The notes beneath the pieces are model-generated. The model did no database searches. It saw only the letters and a list, made by a program, of their open reading frames with translations, and had not been told where the DNA came from. A stretch of DNA of 64,000 bases from Spyradosoma sp004558035 (GTDB lineage Bacteria; Verrucomicrobiota; Verrucomicrobiia; Opitutales; UBA953), in NCBI RefSeq assembly GCF_050314555.1, contig NZ_JBNPNH010000001.1:248001-312000 (forward strand), written 5' to 3'. This document shows positions 26,400 through 35,972 of the stretch, piece by piece (position 1 is the first letter of the stretch; the number at the start of each line of letters is the position of its first letter). The translations under genes and the position numbers were made by a program.

Positions 26400-27074
26400 T
26401 CACTGCGGGGGCGGCGTGCAGCGCGCGCGGAAGACGTCCGGGTACGGATAGTGCAGAATGTATTTGCCGGAAAAATACGCGTCGCCGAGCAGCGATTCGA
26501 GCTCGACGATCTTCGCGGGAACGACGCCGAGCGCGTCGTTTTCGGGCGCGAGCTCGCCGCCTTTCCAGTAGAGCACGCCGTTCGCGAGCGAATGTTTCCT
26601 GCCGGGAGCGATCAGCTTTTTCACGAGCCCGAAGAACGCGGGAAGATTCGTGACTGCGCGCCCCGTGACGAAATCGAAATGCTTGCCGAGTTTTTCGACG
26701 CGGCCGACGCGCGTCTCGACGTTCTTCAGGCCGAGCTTTTCCGCGACGTCGGAGACGACGAGGATTTTTTTCGCCACGGAGTCCATCAGCGTGAAATGCG
26801 CCTGCGGGAACAGCACGGCGAGGAGCAGTCCCGGGAAGCCGCCGCCCGTGCCGACGTCGATCACGCGCGCGCCCGCCATGAGCCTGAGGAACGTTCCCGC
26901 GGCGAGGCACGGCGCGTAGTGGTGCCATTCGAGATTGTCCACGTCCTTGCGCGAAACGAGATTGATCTTCGCGTTCCATTCGCGGTGAAGCGCCGCCATG
27001 GCTTCGATTTTTTCCCACGCGTCGGCGGGAACGGACGGGAGGACGGATTTTAACTTCTCGACGGCTTCGGACAT
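26400..27074 (-). CDS. rsmG: 16S rRNA (guanine(527)-N7)-methyltransferase
   Basis: A 224-residue SAM-dependent methyltransferase that modifies G527 in 16S rRNA (loss gives streptomycin resistance in characterised bacteria). Visible are NLVSRKDVDNLEWHH, the SAM motif VIDVGTGGGFPGLLLAVLFP, the acidic loop TLMDSVAKK, and FVTGRAVTNLPAFF. The last 20 residues are family-variable. Its usual neighbours (mnmG, parA/B) are absent. It is followed by the NERD-helicase after 46 bp. Confidence 0.93.
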   Translation of the reverse strand: MSEAVEKLKSVLPSVPADAWEKIEAMAALHREWNAKINLVSRKDVDNLEWHHYAPCLAAGTFLRLMAGARVIDVGTGGGFPGLLLAVLFPQAHFTLMDSVAKKILVVSDVAEKLGLKNVETRVGRVEKLGKHFDFVTGRAVTNLPAFFGLVKKLIAPGRKHSLANGVLYWKGGELAPENDALGVVPAKIVELESLLGDAYFSGKYILHYPYPDVFRARCTPPPQ

Positions 27075-27077
27075 TTC

Positions 27078-27183
27078 TTGAAGGTGTAGGGTGTAACGTG
27101 TAAGGTGTAAGGAAAATCAGCGCTCAAGGAACAACGACGCGAAAAGCTTCTCCGCCTTTACACATTCCACGCTCCACCTTACA
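27078..27183. repeat. Inverted pair of 7-bp-period arrays (GGTGTAA)
   Basis: The left half reads ggtgtag, ggtgtaa, cgtgtaa, ggtgtaa. The right half (27160-27183) contains the complementary tacacattccacgctcc and accttacacc. The arrangement is a large imperfect inverted repeat filling the rsmG-lpxA spacer. Confidence 0.7.
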
Positions 27184-27197
27184 CCGCGCTTCGCGCG

Positions 27198-27971
27198 TCA
27201 CGACACTCCGCGCTTGCTCGTGCGGTAGAAATCGACGAGCTTCTGAATGTGCGGGTTCGCCGCGAGCTCGGGATCGGCGAGGATTTTTTCCAGCGCCTGC
27301 GTGCGGTTCAGATTTTCGTGGTAAATGATGCGGTGCGCGAGGCGGAGCGCCTTGACGTCTTCCGCGGGGAAGCCGTTGCGCTGCAGCGCGACGACGTTGA
27401 CCATCTTCGCGGAAACGTCCGTCGTGCCTTCGACGATCATGTAGGGCGGCACGTCCTGCGTGATGCGCGACATCGCCGCGAGCATCGCGTAGTCGCCGAT
27501 GCGCGCGAACTGGTGAATGCCCGTGCCCCAGCCGAAATTCACGTGGTCGCCGCAGACGACGTGCCCCGCGAACGCCGCCTGCGAGCTCATCACGAGAAAG
27601 TTCCCGATTTGGCAGTCGTGCGCGACGTGCGAATAGGCGAGAATGTTGTTGTCGTTCCCGAGCGTCGTGAACTCGCCGTCCTTCGTGCCGCCGTGAATCG
27701 TGACGTATTCGCGGAACGTGTTGCGGTCGCCGATCTTGAGCCCGACGCGCCCGCCGACGTATTTCAGGTCCTGCGTCTTTCCGCCGATGACGGCAAAAGG
27801 ATAGACCTCGTTGTTCTCGCCCATCGTGGTGAAGCCTTCGACGCAGGCGTGGTGGTGGATCACCGTTCCCGCGCCGAGCGTGACTTCGCCGCCGATGTAG
27901 GCGTAGGCGCCGATTTCGACGTTTTCTCCGAGCTGCGCGCCCGGCTCGATTATCGCTGTGGGATGAATCAT
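27198..27971 (-). CDS. lpxA: UDP-N-acetylglucosamine acyltransferase
   Basis: The first enzyme of lipid A synthesis, a trimeric left-handed beta-helix. The start is the ATG at 27971 (MIHPTAIIEPGAQLGENVEIG), 257 residues, normal length; the upstream in-frame extension is spacer. Hexapeptide repeats run through residues 1-190. The catalytic His lies in AYSHVAHDCQIGNF, and NFGWGTGIHQFARIGDYAML carries the conserved GIHQF..IG pattern. The C-terminal helical domain (GFPAEDVKALRLAHRIIY) follows. It sits 59 bp downstream of lpxC-fabZ on the same strand, forming a lipid A operon. Confidence 0.96.
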   Translation of the reverse strand: MIHPTAIIEPGAQLGENVEIGAYAYIGGEVTLGAGTVIHHHACVEGFTTMGENNEVYPFAVIGGKTQDLKYVGGRVGLKIGDRNTFREYVTIHGGTKDGEFTTLGNDNNILAYSHVAHDCQIGNFLVMSSQAAFAGHVVCGDHVNFGWGTGIHQFARIGDYAMLAAMSRITQDVPPYMIVEGTTDVSAKMVNVVALQRNGFPAEDVKALRLAHRIIYHENLNRTQALEKILADPELAANPHIQKLVDFYRTSKRGVS

Positions 27972-28030
27972 TTTTTTCGGAAAGATTGGAAATCTCGGCC
28001 TGAAGAAGAACTTCACGCCGTGAGCGTTTT

Positions 28031-29359
28031 TCAGAATTTCGGCGCTTCGGTGACGGTGAACATCACTTCGGCGGAGGAGACGACGTCTTCGCCGACCTTG
28101 CATTCGGCTTCCGCCGCGACGATCTTGTTCCCGCGGTTCTTCGTGATCTTCGCGTGAATGACGACCTGGTCGCCCGGCGTGACCGGCTTGCGGAACTTCA
28201 CCTTGTCCGCGCTCATGAAGAAGCAGACCTTGCCGTCGATGCTCGCCTTGGAAAGCAGCAGCAGGCCGGAGACCTGCGCCATCGCCTCGAGCTGCAGCAC
28301 GCCCGGCATGACGGGATTGCCCGGGAAGTGTCCCTGGAAGAAGGGCTCGTTCAGCGTCACGTTCTTCACCGCCGTGATTTCCTGCGCCTCGTGGTCGATG
28401 TCGAGCACGCGGTCCACGAGCGCGAACGGATAGCGGTGCGGCACGAGGTTGAGAATCTGCCGGATGTTCAGCGACTTCGCGTCGGGCGAGACGACGACCT
28501 TCGCGGGCTCCGCCTTTTTCTTCGGCGCGAGCATCTGTTCGCGGATCTTCGCGGAGAGCTTCGCGTTGAGCGCGTGGCCCGTGCGCACGGCGATGATGTG
28601 CGCCTTCAGCGGCGCGCCGAGCAGCACGAGGTCGCCGACGAGGTCCATGATCTTGTGGCGCACGAACTCGTCCTTGAAGCGCAGCGGTTCCTTGGAAATG
28701 ATCTTGTCGCCGCGAATGACGATCGCGGAATCGAGCGATCCGCCCTGGATCAGCCCCTGCTTCAGCAGCGGTTCGATTTCCTCGTAAATCGTGAACGTGC
28801 GCGCGGGAGCAATGAACGCCTCGTAGATTTCCGGGGAAATGTCGATCGTCAGGTGCTGCGTGTGCACGCCGCGGTCGTCGGCGGAAGTGCAGGTGATGCG
28901 CAGCCCGTCGTGCGGAAGCGCGATGATGGAGCGGTTGCCGTCGGTCACGGAAACGGGCTCCTTCAGTTCGAAATATTTGCGTTCCTTGTCCTGTTCGACG
29001 ATGCCCGCCTCCTGGACGAGAAGCACGTAGGGGCGCGCGGAGCCGTCGAGAATCGGCGGCTCGGACTCGTTCATCTCGACGTAGCAGTTGTCCACGCCCA
29101 TGCCGGCGAGCGCGGAGTTGACGTGCTCGATGGTGTGCAGCTTGATGTGGTTCTGCTCGACGGTCGTCTGGCGCTGCATTTCCGAGCCGAGCACGAGATC
29201 GACGAGCGGACGCACTTCGGGCTTGCCGTAGAGATCCACGCGGCGGAAGACGATGCCCGTGTCGGCGGGAGCGGGCTTGAGCGTGAGCGTCACGTCCTTG
29301 CCGGTGTGAAGCGCTTTTCCGCGGATGGAGACTTCTTTCTGAATCGTGCGTTGTTTCAT
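28031..29359 (-). CDS. lpxC/fabZ: Bifunctional UDP-3-O-acyl-GlcNAc deacetylase / 3-hydroxyacyl-ACP dehydratase
   Basis: 442 residues, start at the ATG at 29359 (MKQRTIQKEVSIRGKALHTGK). Residues 1 to about 290 are LpxC, the committed step of lipid A: zinc ligands in HTIEHVNSALAGMG and VRHKIMDLVGDL (HxxxD). From about 300 onward is FabZ: HRYPFALVDRVL and the active-site helix GHFPGNPVMPGVLQLEAMAQ, with catalytic His and Glu. The two are separate proteins in Proteobacteria; the fusion is known in Bacteroidota and some relatives. It would co-regulate lipid A and fatty acid flux, which draw on the same hydroxyacyl-ACP. It is followed by lpxA. Confidence 0.95.
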   Translation of the reverse strand: MKQRTIQKEVSIRGKALHTGKDVTLTLKPAPADTGIVFRRVDLYGKPEVRPLVDLVLGSEMQRQTTVEQNHIKLHTIEHVNSALAGMGVDNCYVEMNESEPPILDGSARPYVLLVQEAGIVEQDKERKYFELKEPVSVTDGNRSIIALPHDGLRITCTSADDRGVHTQHLTIDISPEIYEAFIAPARTFTIYEEIEPLLKQGLIQGGSLDSAIVIRGDKIISKEPLRFKDEFVRHKIMDLVGDLVLLGAPLKAHIIAVRTGHALNAKLSAKIREQMLAPKKKAEPAKVVVSPDAKSLNIRQILNLVPHRYPFALVDRVLDIDHEAQEITAVKNVTLNEPFFQGHFPGNPVMPGVLQLEAMAQVSGLLLLSKASIDGKVCFFMSADKVKFRKPVTPGDQVVIHAKITKNRGNKIVAAEAECKVGEDVVSSAEVMFTVTEAPKF

Positions 29360-29457
29360 AAAATTGTTCTGAATGGGTTTGGGTTCTGTGCAGACTATGA
29401 CAAAAACCGCCCCCGCCGTAAAGCGAACAAAACGCGCCGGCGGCGGGAACGCCGCGT

Positions 29458-30978
<1,521 letters not shown>

Positions 30979-31024
30979 GAATTCTTGATGAAAATACGCT
31001 TTTCCCGCCTTTTCAAGCCCGAAG

Positions 31025-31047
31025 CGCGGGAACGCCGCGTTCCCGCG
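31025..31047. repeat. Tight inverted pair of the GCGGGAACG word
   Basis: The 10-nt arms cgcgggaacg and cgttcccgcg are separated by only 3 nt, and a third copy of the word follows at about 31066. It lies between two divergent genes, so it is not a simple terminator. Confidence 0.7.
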
Positions 31048-31105
31048 CCGCCCTTTTCGCGTTGCGGGAACGCGGCGGCGCGCTCATAGTTTCGCGCAGA
31101 AGTTT

Positions 31106-32122
31106 ATGGCAAATCCTGAAAACGTTTCCAAACCCGTCATCTTAACCGGAGCCCAGCCCACCGGCCGTCTCCACCTCGGAAATTATCTCGGCGCCGTGCG
31201 CAACTGGAGCGCCATGCAGGACGACTACGAGTGCTACTTCTTCGTCACCAATCAGCACGCGATTACGCTCCCGAAAGTCCCCGCCGAGCTGCGCAAAAAC
31301 ACGTATTCCTGCCTCGCGCAGTACATGGCGTGCGGGCTCGACCCGGCGAAGAGCCGCCTGTTCGTGCAGAGCCACGTTTACGGGCACAACGAGCTCGCGT
31401 GGGTGCTTTCGTGCATCTGCCCGCTCGGCCAGCTCGAGCGCATGACGCAGTTCAAGGACAAGGCGAAGAAGCAGATTTCCGTCAATTCCGGCCTGCTCTT
31501 CTACCCGGTGCTGATGGCGGCGGACATCCTGCTCTACAACGCGAACGTCGTTCCCGTCGGCGAAGACCAGAAGCAGCACCTCGAGCTCACGCGCGACCTC
31601 GCGGAAAAATTCAACGCGACGTTCTCGCCCACGTTCAACGTGCCCGAGCCCTACATCGGCAAGGCGGGCGCGCGCGTCATGTCGCTGCAGAACCCGACGG
31701 CGAAAATGTCCAAATCCGACCCGAACCATCTCGGCACCATCGATCTGATCGACTCCGCCGACGTCGTGCGCAAGAAGATCATGTCCGCCGTGACGGACTC
31801 CGAAGGCTCCGTCCGCGCGGACGCGGAAGCGAAGCCCGGCGTGACGAACCTCATTTCGATCTACTCCGCCGTCACGGGCAAGAGCGTTCCCGCGATCGAA
31901 GACGAGTTCGCGGGCAAGGGCTACGGCGACTTCAAGAAAGTCGTCGCGGACGCCGTTGTCGCCGAGCTCGATCCCGTGCGCGCGCGCTACGAGGAGCTCG
32001 TCGAAGACCGCGCGTATCTGGACGAAGTGCTCAAGGCCGGCGCCGAGGCCGCGCAGAAGACGGCGTGGAAGACGCTCTCGAAAGTCTACCGCAAGGTCGG
32101 CTTCCCCGAGCGCGCGCGCTGA
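31106..32122 (+). CDS. trpS: Tryptophan--tRNA ligase
   Basis: A 338-residue class I synthetase that charges tRNA-Trp. The HIGH-type motif is GAQPTGRLHLGNYLGAVRNW and the KMSKS motif is PTAKMSKSDPNHLG. The conserved DQKQHLELTRDLAEKFN segment precedes it. The C-terminal half is helical, as usual. Length and start are canonical. It is transcribed divergently from the sigma-54 activator and appears to be first in its transcript. Confidence 0.97.
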   Translation: MANPENVSKPVILTGAQPTGRLHLGNYLGAVRNWSAMQDDYECYFFVTNQHAITLPKVPAELRKNTYSCLAQYMACGLDPAKSRLFVQSHVYGHNELAWVLSCICPLGQLERMTQFKDKAKKQISVNSGLLFYPVLMAADILLYNANVVPVGEDQKQHLELTRDLAEKFNATFSPTFNVPEPYIGKAGARVMSLQNPTAKMSKSDPNHLGTIDLIDSADVVRKKIMSAVTDSEGSVRADAEAKPGVTNLISIYSAVTGKSVPAIEDEFAGKGYGDFKKVVADAVVAELDPVRARYEELVEDRAYLDEVLKAGAEAAQKTAWKTLSKVYRKVGFPERAR

Positions 32123-32225
32123 CGCGCGGGACGTCGGGCGCGGAGCCGTCGCGCCCGGCGGGGCTCCTTTCGCGTTCCCGCCCGAGAACTTTTCAAAATC
32201 CTCTTTTCAAAAATCCTAAGCCGCC

Positions 32226-33515
32226 ATGGAACTCTCCACCGAAGAAACTCCCCGAAAAAAATCCTCCGCGCGCCGCGGGAACGCCCGCTGGACGGGCGTC
32301 GCCGTGTTCGTCGTCGCCGTCGTCGCCGTGCTGATCTACGTTTCGTCGCAGGAACACGACGCCGTGACACTCGCCCTGCTCTGCCTCGTGCTGCTCGCCG
32401 GAGAAATCTTCGCGGCCCTGCAGTGGCACGCCGAGTCCAAACGGCTCGCGGCGGACGAAGCGGCGGGCCCGCTGCTCGAGGCGTTCGACCGGCGCATGCG
32501 CCAGTCCTTCGCGAATCAGGAAATCATCCACAAGGAGGTTCACGACGATTTCGAGGCGCTTTCCGCCCGCCTCGCCGCGCTCGAGCGCGCCCTCGCCGAC
32601 GTCGCGAAAAGCCGCCCCGACGCGCGCGGCGACCTCGACGAAATCGCCGACGAGATCGAAAAGCTGAACGAGCGCGTCGGCGCCCTCGCCGAAGAATTTT
32701 CCGAACGCCTCGAAGCGCACGCCCAGTGCGTGCAGGAGCATGTCGACGCCGCGAAGACGCCCGCGCCCGACCTGAAGCCGCTGCGGGAACGCCTCGACGC
32801 CGTCGCCGAAACGCAGGACGAAATGCTCGAAAAACTCGACGCGCTCTTCGCCGCGCGCGCCGACGAAAACGAGGAGGACGACGCCATCTTCGAAACCGAC
32901 GAGCTGCTCGGCGACGAAGCCGACGACGCGGACGCGTTCCCGCTTCCCGAAAACATGCTCGAACGCGCGCGCGAGGCGAACGCCGCGACCGCCGCCTCCG
33001 CGGCGGCCAGGCTCATCGCCGACGTTCCCGCGAAGCCGGAAAAATCCGCTCCCGCGACCGTCGTCGTGATCGAGTATTTCCCCGAAGCCGCGAAGCCCGC
33101 GGACGTTCCCGCGGAAACCGCCGAAACGCCCGCCGAGCCCGCGCCGGAAAATCCGCCCGCGCCGACGCCCGCCGAGCCGATCGAGACGAGCGTTCCCGCC
33201 GAGCCGCGCCGACGCCCCGTCGCCGAGGACGAGCTGCCGCTCATCGAAGACCTGCCGCACACGGCGCTGATTCTCAAGGCGGCGTTCGGCGTCGGCGAGC
33301 GCCCGTACCTGCGCGGCAAGGCGCCGGGCCTTTCGCTGAAGAAATCCGTCCCGATGGACTACGCGGGCTCCAATCTCTGGCGCTTCGATTTCGGACCGAT
33401 GCGCGAGGACGTCGAAATCACGATTTTCCGCAACGACACGAACGAGGCGCTCGACAAGCCGTTCCGCCTGCGCGCGGGCAAGGTGACGACGCTCGCCTTT
33501 TCGCCCAACGCCTGA
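32226..33515 (+). CDS. Uncharacterised membrane-anchored coiled-coil protein
   Basis: 429 residues, not recognised. A basic N-terminus is followed by two hydrophobic helices (VAVFVVAVVAVLIYV and TLALLCLVLLAGEIFAALQW). A long acidic coiled coil spans about 75-210 (FEALSARLAALERALADVAK and on). A Pro/Ala/Glu-rich linker spans about 260-330. The C-terminal ~85 residues look folded and strand-rich (MDYAGSNLWRFDFGPMREDVEITIFRN is the clearest part). The layout suggests an inner-membrane anchor with a structural or scaffolding extension. Downstream genes on the same strand follow closely and may form an operon with it. Confidence 0.65.
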   Translation: MELSTEETPRKKSSARRGNARWTGVAVFVVAVVAVLIYVSSQEHDAVTLALLCLVLLAGEIFAALQWHAESKRLAADEAAGPLLEAFDRRMRQSFANQEIIHKEVHDDFEALSARLAALERALADVAKSRPDARGDLDEIADEIEKLNERVGALAEEFSERLEAHAQCVQEHVDAAKTPAPDLKPLRERLDAVAETQDEMLEKLDALFAARADENEEDDAIFETDELLGDEADDADAFPLPENMLERAREANAATAASAAARLIADVPAKPEKSAPATVVVIEYFPEAAKPADVPAETAETPAEPAPENPPAPTPAEPIETSVPAEPRRRPVAEDELPLIEDLPHTALILKAAFGVGERPYLRGKAPGLSLKKSVPMDYAGSNLWRFDFGPMREDVEITIFRNDTNEALDKPFRLRAGKVTTLAFSPNA

Positions 33516-33552
33516 AAAACCCGGCGACGAGCGGCGAACCGCAGACGACGAG

Positions 33553-34917
33553 ATGATGCCGAAAGGACGTTTTTCCGAAGATTTTGTCCGGCGGAATCAG
33601 TCGCGCGCCCGCCGGTTCCGCGGCGTCTCGTTCGCGCTTTTCGCGCTCGCGGCGGCGTTCCCGTGCGGCGCGCGCGCGGCGGAGGAAGAACCCGCGGCGG
33701 AAACGCCCGAGGCGGAACAGGCGCGCATCGACGCGGCGATCCGCTCCCTGCCGACGATCTACGAGACGCGCACGCGCTTTTTCGACGTTTACGCGGGCGA
33801 CGTCGCGCGCATGCGCCGCGTCGCCTTCGTCGCCGAACGGCTCGAATCCCAGCTCGCCGCGATTCTGCCGCGACGCCGCGACGCCGACGGCGCGAAGCTT
33901 TCCGTCCGCGTCGAGACGGACTCGCGGAGCGCGGCGCTCTTCGAGGTCGGGCGCGACTATCGCCGCAACGCCGCGTGCTCGCTCTTCGCCGACGTGCTGA
34001 AGCTCGACGACTACGAAATCGCCTACGCGCTCGCGCAGACGGCGCTCCGCCAATACGGCAAGGAAGTCGGGCTGACGTTCGCGAACGCGCAGCCGCCGCG
34101 CTGGGCGGTCTCGGCGCTCGCCGAAGAGACGGCGCTTTCCGGGCGGCACGGCGCGCTGCTGCTTTTCCGCAGACGCTCGCTCGAGCTCGCGCCGCCCTCC
34201 CTGTCCGAGCTTTTCGACGCGGCGACGGACGCGCGCGCCGCCGCGTTCCCGCCGGAACGGTTCCGCGCGGGCGCGTTCTGGTTCTACCGCTGGCTGCGCC
34301 GCCGCCCGCTCGCCGCCTGGCAGCAGTTCCCGGCGTTTTTCGTCGCCGTGCTGCGCGAGCCCGTCGCGACGGCGTTCCCGCAGAAGAAAAACGCGCCCAC
34401 GGACGCCGCCGAGCTCGCCTGGCGCACGGCGTATTTCGCCGCGATCGAGCGCGTCCCCGCGGGAACGGAATCGCCCGGCGAATCCGGAAGACGCTTCGCG
34501 GAGGCGACGCGCTTCGTCGTCGGAAACGCCGACGGCAAACCCGACGAACGCGTCGGCGCGGACGCGCTCATCGAGCGCCGCGAAGCGCTCGGCGTGAAGA
34601 AGCTCGCCTTCGCGCGCCTCGTCGAAATCCGCGAAGCCCTGCCGACGACGAATCCCGTCTGGCACAACGCGTTCGTCGAGCTGGGAATCTTTCTCGAAAA
34701 AATCGCCGAGCGCGCGGACGAATCGCGCGAGCTGCGCGAAGGCTCCTCGATTTGGGCGCCGCAGGTCGGCACGCGCGACCGCCGCGAGACCGCCGAGCTA
34801 CGTGCGCTCTGGGAAAGCGTCGAAAAACGCCGCGCCGAAGCCGAAACCCTGCAGCGGGAAATCCGCGCCCTGCTCGACGCGCCGCCGCCCGCGCCCGACG
34901 CGGAAACGCCCCGCTGA
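33553..34917 (+). CDS. Uncharacterised exported protein
   Basis: 454 residues, not recognised. A Sec-type signal lies in residues about 20-43 (FRGVSFALFALAAAFPCGARA), after an Arg-rich N-terminus that may mean the true start is a later codon. The mature part is mixed helix with repeated Ala/Arg-rich segments and ends in a coiled stretch (LWESVEKRRAEAETLQREIRALL). No catalytic motif was found. It lies 37 bp after the coiled-coil membrane protein and 14 bp before a pseudouridine synthase, so it is probably co-transcribed with both. An envelope role is inferred only from export and context. Confidence 0.6.
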   Translation: MMPKGRFSEDFVRRNQSRARRFRGVSFALFALAAAFPCGARAAEEEPAAETPEAEQARIDAAIRSLPTIYETRTRFFDVYAGDVARMRRVAFVAERLESQLAAILPRRRDADGAKLSVRVETDSRSAALFEVGRDYRRNAACSLFADVLKLDDYEIAYALAQTALRQYGKEVGLTFANAQPPRWAVSALAEETALSGRHGALLLFRRRSLELAPPSLSELFDAATDARAAAFPPERFRAGAFWFYRWLRRRPLAAWQQFPAFFVAVLREPVATAFPQKKNAPTDAAELAWRTAYFAAIERVPAGTESPGESGRRFAEATRFVVGNADGKPDERVGADALIERREALGVKKLAFARLVEIREALPTTNPVWHNAFVELGIFLEKIAERADESRELREGSSIWAPQVGTRDRRETAELRALWESVEKRRAEAETLQREIRALLDAPPPAPDAETPR

Positions 34918-34931
34918 AAACGCACGCCGCC

Positions 34932-35618
34932 ATGCCGAAACCGCCTCCGAAAAAATTTCTCCCGCGCGGCGTCCGCATTCTTTTCGAAGACGCCGACCTG
35001 CTCGTCGTCGAGAAACCCTGCGGGCTGCTGAGCGTTCCCGCGCGCTACGAGCCGGAACGCAACGCGCTCGCGCTGCTGACGCGCTTCATCCGCAAAGGAC
35101 AGAGCCGCTCGCGCAAGGAGCTCTTCGCCGTGAACCGACTCGACCGCGAGACGAGCGGCATCCTGCTCTTCGCCAAATCCCTCGCGATGCGGGAACGCAT
35201 GCACGAACGTTGGGACGCCGTGGAAAAATTCTACGTCGCCGTGCTCGCGGGCGCGCTCCCGCAGGACGAAGGCGAGCTGAAATCCTTTCTCGCGCAGGAC
35301 GAAAACTACCGCGTGCGTTCCGTGCGCGACGAAACGCTCGGCAAGCTCGCCCGGACGCGCTGGCGCGTGCTCGCGCGCGGGAACGGCTGGACCTGCGTGC
35401 GCGCGGAACTGCTCACGGGACGCAAGAATCAGATCCGCGTGCAGTTCGCGGAAATCGGGCACGCCGTGCTCGGCGACCGCTTCTACGGGCACGCTCGAGC
35501 GGAACGCCTCGCCCTGCACGCGTGGAAAATCGCCTTCCCGCATCCGCGCACGGGCGCACGCGTCGAACTCGAAAGCCCGCCGCCGGAATTTTTCTCGCGC
35601 TTCCTCCCCGCGGAGTGA
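34932..35618 (+). CDS. RluA-family pseudouridine synthase
   Basis: 228 residues from the ATG at 34932. It contains EDADLLVVEKPCGLLSVPA, the usual early strand, and the catalytic loop AVNRLDRETSGILLFAK, in which the nucleophilic Asp is kept although the common HRLD His is Asn. It also has LLTGRKNQIRVQFAEIGHAVLGDRFYG, the conserved RKHQIR-type segment. There is no S4 domain, so it resembles the short RluA/TruC-type enzymes acting on rRNA or tRNA uridines. The target position cannot be inferred. Confidence 0.9.
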   Translation: MPKPPPKKFLPRGVRILFEDADLLVVEKPCGLLSVPARYEPERNALALLTRFIRKGQSRSRKELFAVNRLDRETSGILLFAKSLAMRERMHERWDAVEKFYVAVLAGALPQDEGELKSFLAQDENYRVRSVRDETLGKLARTRWRVLARGNGWTCVRAELLTGRKNQIRVQFAEIGHAVLGDRFYGHARAERLALHAWKIAFPHPRTGARVELESPPPEFFSRFLPAE

Positions 35619-35639
35619 AATCCGTTCCGCGGGAACGCT

Positions 35640-35891
35640 AAGAAAACCGCAAAGTCAAAGAGGGGAGAGGCGACATTCTTGTCGCTTCATCGAAATCCTC
35701 TTTGCACAAATTTTTTCCCGCGGATTTCGCGGATTCCCGCAGATTTTTTAAAACCGCAAAGTTAAAGGAAGTTTTGGGGAAGCGACATTCCTGTCGCTTT
35801 TTTGAAATCCTCCCCGCACAATTTTTTTGCCGCAGATGACACAGATTTCCGCAGATTTTTTAATCCACGAATTGCACGAATTACACGAAAA
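35640..35891. repeat. Two direct copies of a roughly 110-bp composite repeat with GCGACA hairpins
   Basis: Each copy reads in the order: aaaccgcaaagt-aaag string, a hairpin with stem gcgaca/tgtcgc and loop ttct or ttcc, gaaatcct, a gcacaaa/ttttt string, and ccgcagatttttt. Short cacgaattgcacgaatt strings end the region. A reverse-complement copy lies at about 37580-37690. No gene is present in 35619-35972. Confidence 0.75.
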
Positions 35892-35918
35892 GGAGGGCAA
35901 GCGTCTCGCTTGCCCTCC
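35892..35918. terminator. 12-bp perfect hairpin
   Basis: ggagggcaagcg pairs with cgcttgccctcc around a 3-nt loop. No T-run follows on the plus strand. It may protect or end transcripts in this repeat-rich spacer, and similar wording recurs degenerately near 37530-37557. Confidence 0.5.
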
Positions 35919-35942
35919 GAAATCTCCCAAAAACAAACTTCC

Positions 35943-35968
35943 CTTTAAGCCTTAACCTTTAACCTTTT
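35943..35968. repeat. Short 7-bp-period array next to the low-GC gene
   Basis: The units taagcct, taacctt and taacctt directly abut the stop codon of the minus-strand low-GC gene. They are the same unit as the other AGGTTAA-type arrays, in the opposite sense. Confidence 0.7.
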
Positions 35969-35972
35969 TATT

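Noticed and set aside
22793..26653. A 1286-codon plus-strand open frame across panC, gspE and the NERD-helicase
   Set aside because: It spans three well-supported genes and their spacers on the other strand. GC-rich third positions suppress stops there.
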